This document shows, piece after piece, positions 34,465-42,201 of a stretch of 64,000 bases of DNA. Position 1 is the stretch's first letter, and each line of letters begins with the position of its first letter. Below the pieces are notes generated by a model. It was not told the origin of the DNA. It worked only from the letters and a program-made list of their open reading frames with translations, and did no database searches. The DNA is from Flavobacteriales bacterium UBA2669 (lineage in GTDB: Bacteria; Bacteroidota; Bacteroidia; Flavobacteriales_E; Vicingaceae): contig DEMN01000007.1 in the NCBI GenBank assembly GCA_002359215.1, positions 186,001-250,000 on the forward strand, read 5' to 3'. The translations under genes were made by a program, and so were the position numbers.

Positions 34465-35809
34465 ACATTAAGTAACCGATGAAAAAGTAAAGAAAAATTC
34501 CAAAAATATCGTTAGTTGTCGTGATAAACGGGCCTGTTGCTAATGCTGGATCTATTTTATATTTGTTTAGCATTAGCGGAATTAATGTTCCGAAAATCCC
34601 GGCAAAGAAGATAACAGAAATAAGAGCTATGCTTACTGTAATAGCTAAGGTTAAGGTTTCTTCAAAAAAATAGTTATAGCCAAAAATGATGGCTGAACAA
34701 ACTATTCCGTTTAGAATTCCTACAGCCATTTCTTTACCTACTTTACTCCAAACACTGTTTAGTCCTAATGAGTTATTTGCCAACCCTTGTACTATTAATG
34801 CTGAAGATTGAACTCCAACATTTCCGCCCATAGCGGCAATTAGTGGGATGAAAAATGCCATTTCGGGATGAATTTGAATTTGGTTTTCGTAAATACCAAT
34901 AATTTTTGAACTTACAATTCCACCCAACAAACCAACTAATAACCAAGGTAATCTTGCTCTGGAGATTATCCAAAATTTATCGGAAGATTCAACATTTTCA
35001 GAAATACCAGAAGCCATTTGGTAATCTCTTTCGGCTTCTTCCTTAATTACATCAACCACGTCATCAATGGTTATTCTACCTAGCAGTCTACCCATTTCAT
35101 CAACAACAGGAATAGAAACTAAATCGTATTTTTCCATAATGTTGGCTACTTGTTCATCATCCGTATCGGGAGTTACAGAAAGGATGTCGTCATCATAAAT
35201 ATCTTTTACCTTTTTGTTGCTTGGCGTAAGTAATAGCTTTCGCAAGGAAATTCTACCTTTTAAAACATCATCATTATCAACAACATAAACGGTGTAAATT
35301 TTATCTAATTCTTCAGCTTGTTTTTTAAGTTCAGTGAGGCAATTTCCAATAGTCCAATTCCAATTTACTTTTGCCAATTCATTTGCCATCAAACCACCAG
35401 CAGTATCTTCGGGGTAGTTTAATAGTTTAAGAATGTCTGATGCTTGTTCAATATCTTCAATGTGCGAGATTACTTCATCTCTTTTTTCATCAGAAAGTTC
35501 CCCGATAACATCTGCCGCATCATCAGAATCCATGTTATCAATGAATTGAGATGCAATTTCTTGAGAAGTAAGGGCATCTAAGAATTTTTCTCGAGTATCT
35601 TCATCTAGCTCTATAATTACATCAGAGCTTAGTTCTTTAGGTAAAAAATTGAAAAATGCTTTAGCTTGATTTAAAGATTGTTCATCTAAAATTTCTGCAA
35701 TATCTGCTGGATGCAAATCTTTAATTAACATCAATACCTCTTGTTCTGCACCTGCGGTAACAGCATTATTAAGGTGATCTAAAAATTCTTTTGTTAATTC
35801 AAATTGCAT
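34457..35809 (-). CDS. mgtE: Magnesium transporter MgtE
   Basis: 450 residues. Domain order: MgtE N domain with repeated DIAEILDEQSL/ASQFIDNMDSDDAADVIGEL helices (about 30-130), two CBS domains (about 135-255: IYTVYVVDNDDVLKGRISL, KYDLVSIPVVDEMGRLLGRI), and five transmembrane helices with the conserved MAFFIPLIAAMGGNVGVQSS. The acidic N and CBS domains bind Mg2+ and close the channel when Mg2+ is high. It has its own consensus promoter (35830-35859). Confidence 0.94.
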   Translation of the reverse strand: MQFELTKEFLDHLNNAVTAGAEQEVLMLIKDLHPADIAEILDEQSLNQAKAFFNFLPKELSSDVIIELDEDTREKFLDALTSQEIASQFIDNMDSDDAADVIGELSDEKRDEVISHIEDIEQASDILKLLNYPEDTAGGLMANELAKVNWNWTIGNCLTELKKQAEELDKIYTVYVVDNDDVLKGRISLRKLLLTPSNKKVKDIYDDDILSVTPDTDDEQVANIMEKYDLVSIPVVDEMGRLLGRITIDDVVDVIKEEAERDYQMASGISENVESSDKFWIISRARLPWLLVGLLGGIVSSKIIGIYENQIQIHPEMAFFIPLIAAMGGNVGVQSSALIVQGLANNSLGLNSVWSKVGKEMAVGILNGIVCSAIIFGYNYFFEETLTLAITVSIALISVIFFAGIFGTLIPLMLNKYKIDPALATGPFITTTNDIFGIFLYFFIGYLMYA

Positions 35810-35829
35810 GACAGAGTATATAAGGGTTG

Positions 35830-35859
35830 CAAAGTTATCATTTTCAATGCGAATTACAA
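35830..35859 (-). promoter_or_regulatory. Bacteroidota-type promoter for mgtE
   Basis: On the minus strand TTG (35859-35857), 19 bp, then TAACTTTG (35837-35830), 20 bp before the mgtE start. A plus-strand TAATTTTG at 35888-35895 could serve the divergent channel gene. Confidence 0.72.
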
Positions 35860-35924
35860 TAAGAATTTATTTTCCCTTAAAATTGACTAATTTTGAAAGT
35901 GATAATCAACTTTTATTATATTTT

Positions 35925-36716
35925 ATGTCATCATTTAAAGACAAATTGTTTGTTATTGTTTTTGGAACAGATACCAAATCGGGTAAAAGGTTTGATATTG
36001 TATTATTGTGGTTGATATTGGCAAGTGTTTTAGCGGTAATGTTGGAAAGCATACCCATTTTGGAGGAAAAACATACCTATGCGTTTTTTATTTTAGAGCT
36101 TTTTTTTACAGGAGTTTTTACTTTAGAGTATTTTTTAAGAATATGGGTAAGTCCTAAACCTAAGAATTACATTTTTAGTTTTTGGGGCATAGTAGATTTG
36201 TTAGCTATTTTACCTACTTACTTAATTTTCTTTTTACCTAATATTCATTTTTTGGTGGCTATTCGTTCTTTAAGATTGTTAAGGGTGTTTAGAATAATTA
36301 AATTGGTAAGGTTCATAAAAGAAGCTAATACGTTAAAAAAAGCATTGGCTTCTAGTATTTATAAAACCAGTACTTTTTTATTTACTATTTTAGCTGTGGT
36401 AGTTATTATGGGAACTATAATGTATGTGGTAGAAGGAGCTGAAAATGGGTTTACAAGTATTCCACAGAGTATTTATTGGGCAATTATCACTATTACAACT
36501 GTTGGGTATGGAGATATTGTTCCTCATACTGCTTTAGGAAAATTTATCTCAGCTGTAGTGATGGTTATAGGTTATTCTATTATTGCTGTTCCAACAGCCA
36601 TTTTCACTGTTGAGGTAGCACGAGCAGGTAATGAACAAAAGAATTGTACTAAGTGTAAACACCAAAACAGTGTAAATGCTAATTTTTGTAGTAATTGTGG
36701 TAACGATTTAAAATAA
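35925..36716 (+). CDS. Voltage-gated potassium channel with C-terminal zinc ribbon
   Basis: I chose the ATG at 35925 (MSSFKDKLFVIVFGTDTKSG); the longer frame from 35808 would overlap mgtE and its promoter. 263 residues, six membrane helices. S4 is arginine-rich (AIRSLRLLRVFRIIKLVRF); the pore has the K+ selectivity filter TTVGYGDIVP. The C-terminus carries a zinc-ribbon (CTKCKHQNSVNANFCSNCG), an uncommon ending that may sense metal or oxidation or assemble the tetramer. Followed 4 bp later by an MscS channel gene. Confidence 0.9.
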   Translation: MSSFKDKLFVIVFGTDTKSGKRFDIVLLWLILASVLAVMLESIPILEEKHTYAFFILELFFTGVFTLEYFLRIWVSPKPKNYIFSFWGIVDLLAILPTYLIFFLPNIHFLVAIRSLRLLRVFRIIKLVRFIKEANTLKKALASSIYKTSTFLFTILAVVVIMGTIMYVVEGAENGFTSIPQSIYWAIITITTVGYGDIVPHTALGKFISAVVMVIGYSIIAVPTAIFTVEVARAGNEQKNCTKCKHQNSVNANFCSNCGNDLK

Positions 36717-36720
36717 AACA

Positions 36721-37551
36721 ATGATGATGGACATTAATGAAATATTAGACTATTCTCTTTTTTCTATTGCAAAGCATCAATTTAAGGTAATTACTTTAAT
36801 AACGTTATTACTTTTTATTTTAGGTGTATTTGTTTTTATTAAGGTAGTAAAAAAAGCCATTTTTAGAAAATCAGCATTAGATTTACCTAAAAAATATTCA
36901 CTTTTTACTATTTTTAAATACATTGTAGTTGTTTTGGCTGTAGCCATAGGCTTACAAATAGTTGGGGTTGATATTACTGTCTTGTTAGCAGGTTCAGCAG
37001 CTTTATTGGTAGGAGTTGGTTTTGGATTGCAAAATTTGTTTGGAGACATTACTTCAGGAATTATTTTATTGTTTGACTCTACTATTAAAGTAAATGATGT
37101 AATTGAAGTGGACGGAATTGTAGGTAGAGTACAAAAAATAAATTTAAGAACAACTTCAGTTATTACTCGAGAAGATACATTTATTATTATGCCTAACTCG
37201 GTGCTAACCAATAACAATTTAATTAACTGGACATACAGTTCTATTTCTTCCCGTTTTGAGATTAAAGTCGGAGTAGCTTATGCTTCAGATGTTAATTTAG
37301 TGATGCAATTAATGGAGAAGGCAGTTAAAAGTCAAAAAGAAGTATTAACTCATCCTGCTCCAACGGTAAGGTTTCAAGAATATGGAGATTCGTCACTTAA
37401 TTTCTCTGTATTTTTTTGGTGTGATGAAGTTTTTAGAGTAGAGTCTATTAAAAGCCAGATTAGAGTGAGGTTGTATGAATATTTTAAAGAAAGTAGTGTA
37501 GAAATTCCTTTCCCACAAAGAGTGGTACATATGAAACATCCAGAAGCTTAG
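36721..37551 (+). CDS. Mechanosensitive ion channel, MscS family
   Basis: 276 residues, three N-terminal membrane helices. The pore-lining TM3 and following beta domain read TVLLAGSAALLVGVGFGLQN, then LFGDITSGIILLFDSTIKVN and DVIEVDGIVGRVQKINLRTT, VLTNNNLINWTYS: the MscS signature. Opens under membrane tension to release solutes. 4 bp downstream of the K+ channel gene, so probably co-transcribed. Three ATG codons at the start (36721, 36724, then further in) leave a one-residue uncertainty. Confidence 0.92.
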   Translation: MMMDINEILDYSLFSIAKHQFKVITLITLLLFILGVFVFIKVVKKAIFRKSALDLPKKYSLFTIFKYIVVVLAVAIGLQIVGVDITVLLAGSAALLVGVGFGLQNLFGDITSGIILLFDSTIKVNDVIEVDGIVGRVQKINLRTTSVITREDTFIIMPNSVLTNNNLINWTYSSISSRFEIKVGVAYASDVNLVMQLMEKAVKSQKEVLTHPAPTVRFQEYGDSSLNFSVFFWCDEVFRVESIKSQIRVRLYEYFKESSVEIPFPQRVVHMKHPEA

Positions 37552-37603
37552 CGAAATGATAAAAATTATGTTATTTTGCACACTTTTTATAAAATAGCTT
37601 TTT

Positions 37604-38458
37604 ATGCTTATTTTCAAAACAGTTGTTGATCTTCAACAATTTCTTTTTTCTTGTGATAATAAAACCATCGGGTTTGTTCCTACTATGGGGGCTTTACACC
37701 AAGGACATTTATCTTTAATGGCAAAAGCTATTGAAGAAAATGACCTAATGGTTTGTAGTATATTTGTCAATCCAACGCAGTTTAATAATAAAGAAGATCT
37801 AGAAAAATACCCTAGACATACAGATAAAGATTTAGCTCTTATACAAAATGCTTTTGCTGATGATACCAAGCTAGTTATTTTTTTACCTGATGTTAAAGAG
37901 ATTTATCCCAACAAAATAGAAAAAAGCTACGATTTTGGAAACCTATCATTAGTAATGGAAGCACAACATCGTCCAGGGCATTTTGATGGTGTAGGAATGG
38001 TGTTAGAGCGTTTTTTTGATATTATACAACCGACCAAGGCCTATTTTGGAGAAAAAGATTTTCAGCAATTGGCTGTTGTTCGGAATTTAGTAAAACAACT
38101 AAAGTTACCAGTTCAAATTATAGGTTGTCCTATAGTTAGAGAAGCTAATGGATTAGCAATGAGTTCTCGTAATGAGCGATTAACTCCTGAACAAAAGGAA
38201 CAAGCAGCCAATATTTATAAGTTTTTGCAAGAAGTCAAGCAACAAGCTAAAACATTTACGGTAGAGGAAGTGAAGAATAACTTTGTTAAAGCAATTAAAA
38301 ATATCCCTACATTACAATTAGAATATGCTGAAATAGTAGATGGAAATACACTTTTATCTGTAAACGATTGGAATGAAACGAATTATTGTGTGGCTTTTAC
38401 TGCCGTTTTTGTAGGAAATGTAAGGTTGATAGATAACATTACTTTGTTTTATAGTTAG
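37604..38458 (+). CDS. panC: Pantothenate synthetase
   Basis: 284 residues. FVPTMGALHQGHLSLMAKAI has the HxGH ATP motif; SIFVNPTQFNNKEDLEKYPR, HRPGHFDGVGMVLERFFDII, YFGEKDFQQLAVVRNLV and GLAMSSRNERLTPEQK (the second ATP motif) follow. It joins pantoate and beta-alanine. Its last 20 bp overlap the 3' end of the convergent antiporter gene. Confidence 0.96.
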   Translation: MLIFKTVVDLQQFLFSCDNKTIGFVPTMGALHQGHLSLMAKAIEENDLMVCSIFVNPTQFNNKEDLEKYPRHTDKDLALIQNAFADDTKLVIFLPDVKEIYPNKIEKSYDFGNLSLVMEAQHRPGHFDGVGMVLERFFDIIQPTKAYFGEKDFQQLAVVRNLVKQLKLPVQIIGCPIVREANGLAMSSRNERLTPEQKEQAANIYKFLQEVKQQAKTFTVEEVKNNFVKAIKNIPTLQLEYAEIVDGNTLLSVNDWNETNYCVAFTAVFVGNVRLIDNITLFYS

Positions 38459-39950
38459 TATCAGCAGTAGCTGTATTTTCTGTAAGAAAAGGATTGTATA
38501 AACAATGATTAACTTTTTCAAAATCTTCGGGGCTATCAGCCAATACCATTAAATTATCTTTAGCCTCAATAACAGTTGAGCCACCAGGTCGTATAAACTC
38601 ACTATTTCGTTTAATCATTACAATAAATGCAGATTTAGGAAAATTTAAATCTACAATTCTTTTGTTTACAGCGTAAAAATCTGACAATACTTCAAACTCT
38701 TGTAAAGACGATTTTGGGAGGTCTAAAATTAGTTTGTCTATTTCAGAAATTGGTTTTATTTTTTCGGGTAATGCAACATTTAACCATTTTGCAATAATTG
38801 ATAAGGTGGTACCTTGAATAAGTACAGAAGTTAAAGAAATAAAAAATACAATATTAAAAATCATATTGGCTTTTTCAATTCCTGCAAGAAGTGGGTATGT
38901 TGCAAACACAATAGGAACAGCTCCGCGTAAACCTACCCAAGAAATGTAAAAACGTCTTCTTAATTTCATCTTGAAAAAAATTAAACTTAAGAAAACACCT
39001 ATAGGTCGGGCTACAAAAATCAGAAATAGAGAAATTAATAAGCCTATACCAATGTAAGGAACTACTTGAGTTGGAAAAACCAATAAGCCAAGGGTTAGAA
39101 AGAGTACAATTTGCATCAACCATGCTAAACCATCATACATTTTAAGTATGGTTTTTTTGTGGATTAAATCCTGATTACCTAAATACACTGCACAAATGTA
39201 AATGGCTAAGAATCCGTTTCCTCCAAAAAAATCGGTAGCAGCAAATGTGATAAACATTAAAGCAATTACTAAAACAGGGTAAAGTCCTTCAAAATCGAGT
39301 TTAATTTTATTGATAACAAACTTGCTGATTTTTCCAAAACCAAAACCTGCAATTCCACCCAAAATCATTTGTTGTAAAAACATGGGTATAATAGAAATCA
39401 AACTTTGATCTTGATTGACTACTAAGGTTAAAAAAGCGATAGTAAGCACATAAGCCATAGGGTCGTTACTACCGCTTTCCATCTCTAAAGTTGGTCGTAA
39501 GTTTGTTTTTAAAGCTAAGCTTTTAGAACGCAATATAGAAAAAACCGCAGCAGCATCGGTAGAGGACACAATAGAACCTAGCAACATACTTTCGTAAATG
39601 GTAAAGTCGGTTAATAACCACACAAACGTACCCAACGATAAGGCGGTAAGTAAAACGCCAGCTGTAGATAACGCAATTCCTTCTCTAAGTATGGGTTTCA
39701 CTGAACTCCAGTTGGTATCTAAACCTCCAGAAAATAAGATAAAATTGAGGGAAACGATGCCAATAAATTGTGCTAGTTTAGGGTCGTCAAATTTAATACC
39801 ACCAATGCCGTCAGACCCTGCTAACATTCCAATAGCTAAGAAAAGTATTAATGTTGGAACACCAAATTTATAAGATGTTTTACCTACAACAATACTTATA
39901 AAAAGCAGTAAAGAGCCAATTAAAAGTATGTTTTCAATGGTTACATTCAT
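38439..39950 (-). CDS. Potassium/proton antiporter, CPA1 (NhaP2/CvrA) type
   Basis: 503 residues, 12-13 hydrophobic helices: LAIGMLAGSDGIGGIKFDDP, LNFILFSGGLDTNWSS, SSTDAAAVFSILRSKSLALK, MESGSNDPMAYVLTIAFLTL (ion-binding Asp pair ND), and RFYISWVGLRGAVPIVFATY. The last ~90 residues (VIMIKRNSEFIRPGGSTVIE, DNLMVLADSPEDFEKVN) form a RCK/TrkA-C regulatory domain, which favours the NhaP2 K+/H+ group. 20-bp tail-to-tail overlap with panC. Confidence 0.9.
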   Translation of the reverse strand: MNVTIENILLIGSLLLFISIVVGKTSYKFGVPTLILFLAIGMLAGSDGIGGIKFDDPKLAQFIGIVSLNFILFSGGLDTNWSSVKPILREGIALSTAGVLLTALSLGTFVWLLTDFTIYESMLLGSIVSSTDAAAVFSILRSKSLALKTNLRPTLEMESGSNDPMAYVLTIAFLTLVVNQDQSLISIIPMFLQQMILGGIAGFGFGKISKFVINKIKLDFEGLYPVLVIALMFITFAATDFFGGNGFLAIYICAVYLGNQDLIHKKTILKMYDGLAWLMQIVLFLTLGLLVFPTQVVPYIGIGLLISLFLIFVARPIGVFLSLIFFKMKLRRRFYISWVGLRGAVPIVFATYPLLAGIEKANMIFNIVFFISLTSVLIQGTTLSIIAKWLNVALPEKIKPISEIDKLILDLPKSSLQEFEVLSDFYAVNKRIVDLNFPKSAFIVMIKRNSEFIRPGGSTVIEAKDNLMVLADSPEDFEKVNHCLYNPFLTENTATADTNYKTK

Positions 39951-40010
39951 TGGTTACTTGAGTGTTGTAAAGCAAAGATACGTTATTTCAATTCGAAAAT
40001 AGATAATAAT

Positions 40011-40898
40011 TTACTTCTTCTCGATGTCTTTTTTGTAAACGATAGTTCTGTATGGGAAAGGGATTTCGATACCTTCACGGTCAAAGCGTTCTTTAATGAT
40101 TTTTAGTAAATCTGTTCGCATTTGGAAGGCATCAGCGAAACTTTCTGTCCAAGCACTTGCTCTTAAATTTACCGAAAAATCTGCTAAAGCAATTACAGCT
40201 ACTTTAACTATAGGTTCGTTTTTAGCAGTTTCCTCAAGTGTTCTATTGTCAATCATTAAAGGATGCTTTTCGCACTCGTTTCGCATAATTTGCATTGCTA
40301 GATCTATATCGGAATCGTAGCTAATACCTACTTCAACTCTGCATTGAATTTTGGAGTCGGTGATGGAACTGTTAATGATAATATCATCACTAATTACGGT
40401 ATTTGGGACAATGATTCTTTCATTTTTAAAATCTTTGATTATGGTGTGTCGTAAGGTAATTTCCTCTACTGTTCCTATTCTACCGTTACTAATTTCTATT
40501 ACATCACCTACTCTGTAAGGTTTAAAAATTAGAATAAAAATTCCTGTAATAATGTTAGAAAAAGCTTTTTGAGAAGCAAAACCAATAATAGCCGCTAGAA
40601 TTCCTGCTCCGGCAAATAAGGCAGAACCAAAAGAACGTAATGCTGGAATATGCCGGAAAATAATTATTAAAGCAATAAAGTAAATAATAAAACTTAAGGA
40701 GTTTTTTAGGAAAGAAAAGTTAGTAGGGTCAACTTTAATTTTATCGGCATTACTGTTAATTAATTTGGTGGCTATTTTTCGTAAAATAACTAATACCAAC
40801 GAAGCAACGGTAAGTGTTACAACTACAAAAATTAAATATTTAATAGTGTTGGAGTTAATAATTTCACTCCAGCTTTTATTGAGAAATTCACCAATCAT
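40011..40898 (-). CDS. Mechanosensitive ion channel, MscS family (second copy)
   Basis: 295 residues with three membrane helices. The pore stretch and beta domain are FGSALFAGAGILAAIIGFAS, QKAFSNIITGIFILIFKPYR and VGDVIEISNGRIGTVEEITL, and NERIIVPNTVISDDIIINSS follows. It differs clearly from the channel at 36721 and has no close duplication to it. The start codon overlaps the odhB stop by 4 bp (ATGA), so it is translated from the end of the odhB transcript, an unexpected partner for a TCA-cycle gene. Confidence 0.92.
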   Translation of the reverse strand: MIGEFLNKSWSEIINSNTIKYLIFVVVTLTVASLVLVILRKIATKLINSNADKIKVDPTNFSFLKNSLSFIIYFIALIIIFRHIPALRSFGSALFAGAGILAAIIGFASQKAFSNIITGIFILIFKPYRVGDVIEISNGRIGTVEEITLRHTIIKDFKNERIIVPNTVISDDIIINSSITDSKIQCRVEVGISYDSDIDLAMQIMRNECEKHPLMIDNRTLEETAKNEPIVKVAVIALADFSVNLRASAWTESFADAFQMRTDLLKIIKERFDREGIEIPFPYRTIVYKKDIEKK

Positions 40899-42142
40899 AA
40901 ATTAAGTAACACTTCATCAGGGTTTTTACCTCCAAAAACGATGCTGCTTGGATTTTCAAGCATTTCTTTTACTGCTTTTAAGAACCCTACAGATTCTCTA
41001 CCATCAATAATTCTATGGTCGTAGCTCAACGCAACATACATCATAGGTCTTATTTCTACTTTCCCATCTACAGCTATTGGTCTATCTATAATGTTGTGCA
41101 TACCTAAAATAGCACTTTGCGGAGGATTAATAATTGGTGTACTCATCATAGAGCCAAAAACACCACCATTGGTAATGGTAAAAGTTCCTCCTTCCATGTC
41201 AGAGATGTCAATTTTTCCATCACGAGCTTTTATTGCTAATCGTTTTATTTCAGCTTCAATTTCAGCTAAACTCATTTTTTCAGCATTTCTAACTACAGGC
41301 ACCATTAAGCCTTTTGGAGAACTAACAGCAATACCTATATCAGCATAATCATGAGTAATCATGAAATCACCATCAATCATTCCGTTTACAGCAGGAAACT
41401 GACGTAAAGCTTCTGTAACTGCTTTTGTGAAGAAAGACATAAATCCTAAGCTTACCCCATGAGTTTCTTTAAATTTATCTTTAAATTTATTTCTTAAATC
41501 CATTATTGGCTTCATATCCACTTCATTAAAGGTGGTTAACATAGCCGTTTCATTTTTAACAGCAACTAATCTTTGGGCAACTTTTCTTCTAAGCATAGAC
41601 ATTTTTTGTTTGTCTTGCTCACGAGTTCCACCCCATCCTGCAATAGCTGATGAGTCAATACCACCAGTTAAATAAGCTTGAATATCGTTTTTGGTAATTT
41701 TCCCATTACTTCCACTGCCTTTAAGTTTAGAAGTGTTGATGTTGTTAGCACTAATCATTTCTTTGGCTAAAGGAGTTGCTTTTACATCTGTTTTTGTAGC
41801 AGGAGCAGGATTGGGTACAATTTCTTCTTTTTTAGGAGCAGTTTCAGTTTTTTCTTCCACTTTTTCTTCTGGAGCAGATTTAGATTCAAATCCTTCTGGT
41901 TTTTTGGCATCAGTATCTATTAAGCAAACAACAGCACCAACTTTTACTAAATCGCCTTCCTCGGCTTTTAGTGTAATAATACCAGCTTCTTCGGCAGGTA
42001 ATTCTAATGTTGCTTTGTCTGAATCAACTTCGGCAATTGCTTGATCTTTTTCAACATAATCGCCATCCTCTACTAACCATTGTGCTATTTCAACTTCTGT
42101 TATAGATTCTCCCGGTGAGGGAACTTTCATTTCTAAAGCCAT
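40895..42142 (-). CDS. odhB: Dihydrolipoyl succinyltransferase, E2 of 2-oxoglutarate dehydrogenase
   Basis: 415 residues. Lipoyl domain at about 1-78 with the modified lysine in EVDSDKATLELPAEEAG. A Pro/Lys/Glu linker, an E3/E1-binding domain at about 120-155 (ATPLAKEMISANNINTSKLK, GSGSNGKITKNDI), and the catalytic domain with YVALSYDHRIIDGRESVGFL (HxxxDG). It transfers the succinyl group to CoA. The gene lies 59 bp downstream of sucA. Confidence 0.95.
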   Translation of the reverse strand: MALEMKVPSPGESITEVEIAQWLVEDGDYVEKDQAIAEVDSDKATLELPAEEAGIITLKAEEGDLVKVGAVVCLIDTDAKKPEGFESKSAPEEKVEEKTETAPKKEEIVPNPAPATKTDVKATPLAKEMISANNINTSKLKGSGSNGKITKNDIQAYLTGGIDSSAIAGWGGTREQDKQKMSMLRRKVAQRLVAVKNETAMLTTFNEVDMKPIMDLRNKFKDKFKETHGVSLGFMSFFTKAVTEALRQFPAVNGMIDGDFMITHDYADIGIAVSSPKGLMVPVVRNAEKMSLAEIEAEIKRLAIKARDGKIDISDMEGGTFTITNGGVFGSMMSTPIINPPQSAILGMHNIIDRPIAVDGKVEIRPMMYVALSYDHRIIDGRESVGFLKAVKEMLENPSSIVFGGKNPDEVLLNL

Positions 42143-42201
42143 ATTTTTATAGGTTTAATATTTTAAAACTTTTGTCTTCGTGTTTCCGTCTTCTAAGTTT
42201 T

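Noticed and set aside
36777..37217. Antisense reading frame of 146 codons opposite the MscS gene
   Set aside because: The sequence is a low-complexity shadow of the channel; the MscS motifs on the plus strand are unambiguous.
38439..38458. 20-bp tail-to-tail overlap of panC and the antiporter as a regulatory antisense device
   Set aside because: A second 20-bp convergent overlap (58202-58221) exists here too; such overlaps are common in compact genomes, and no structure or repeat is visible.
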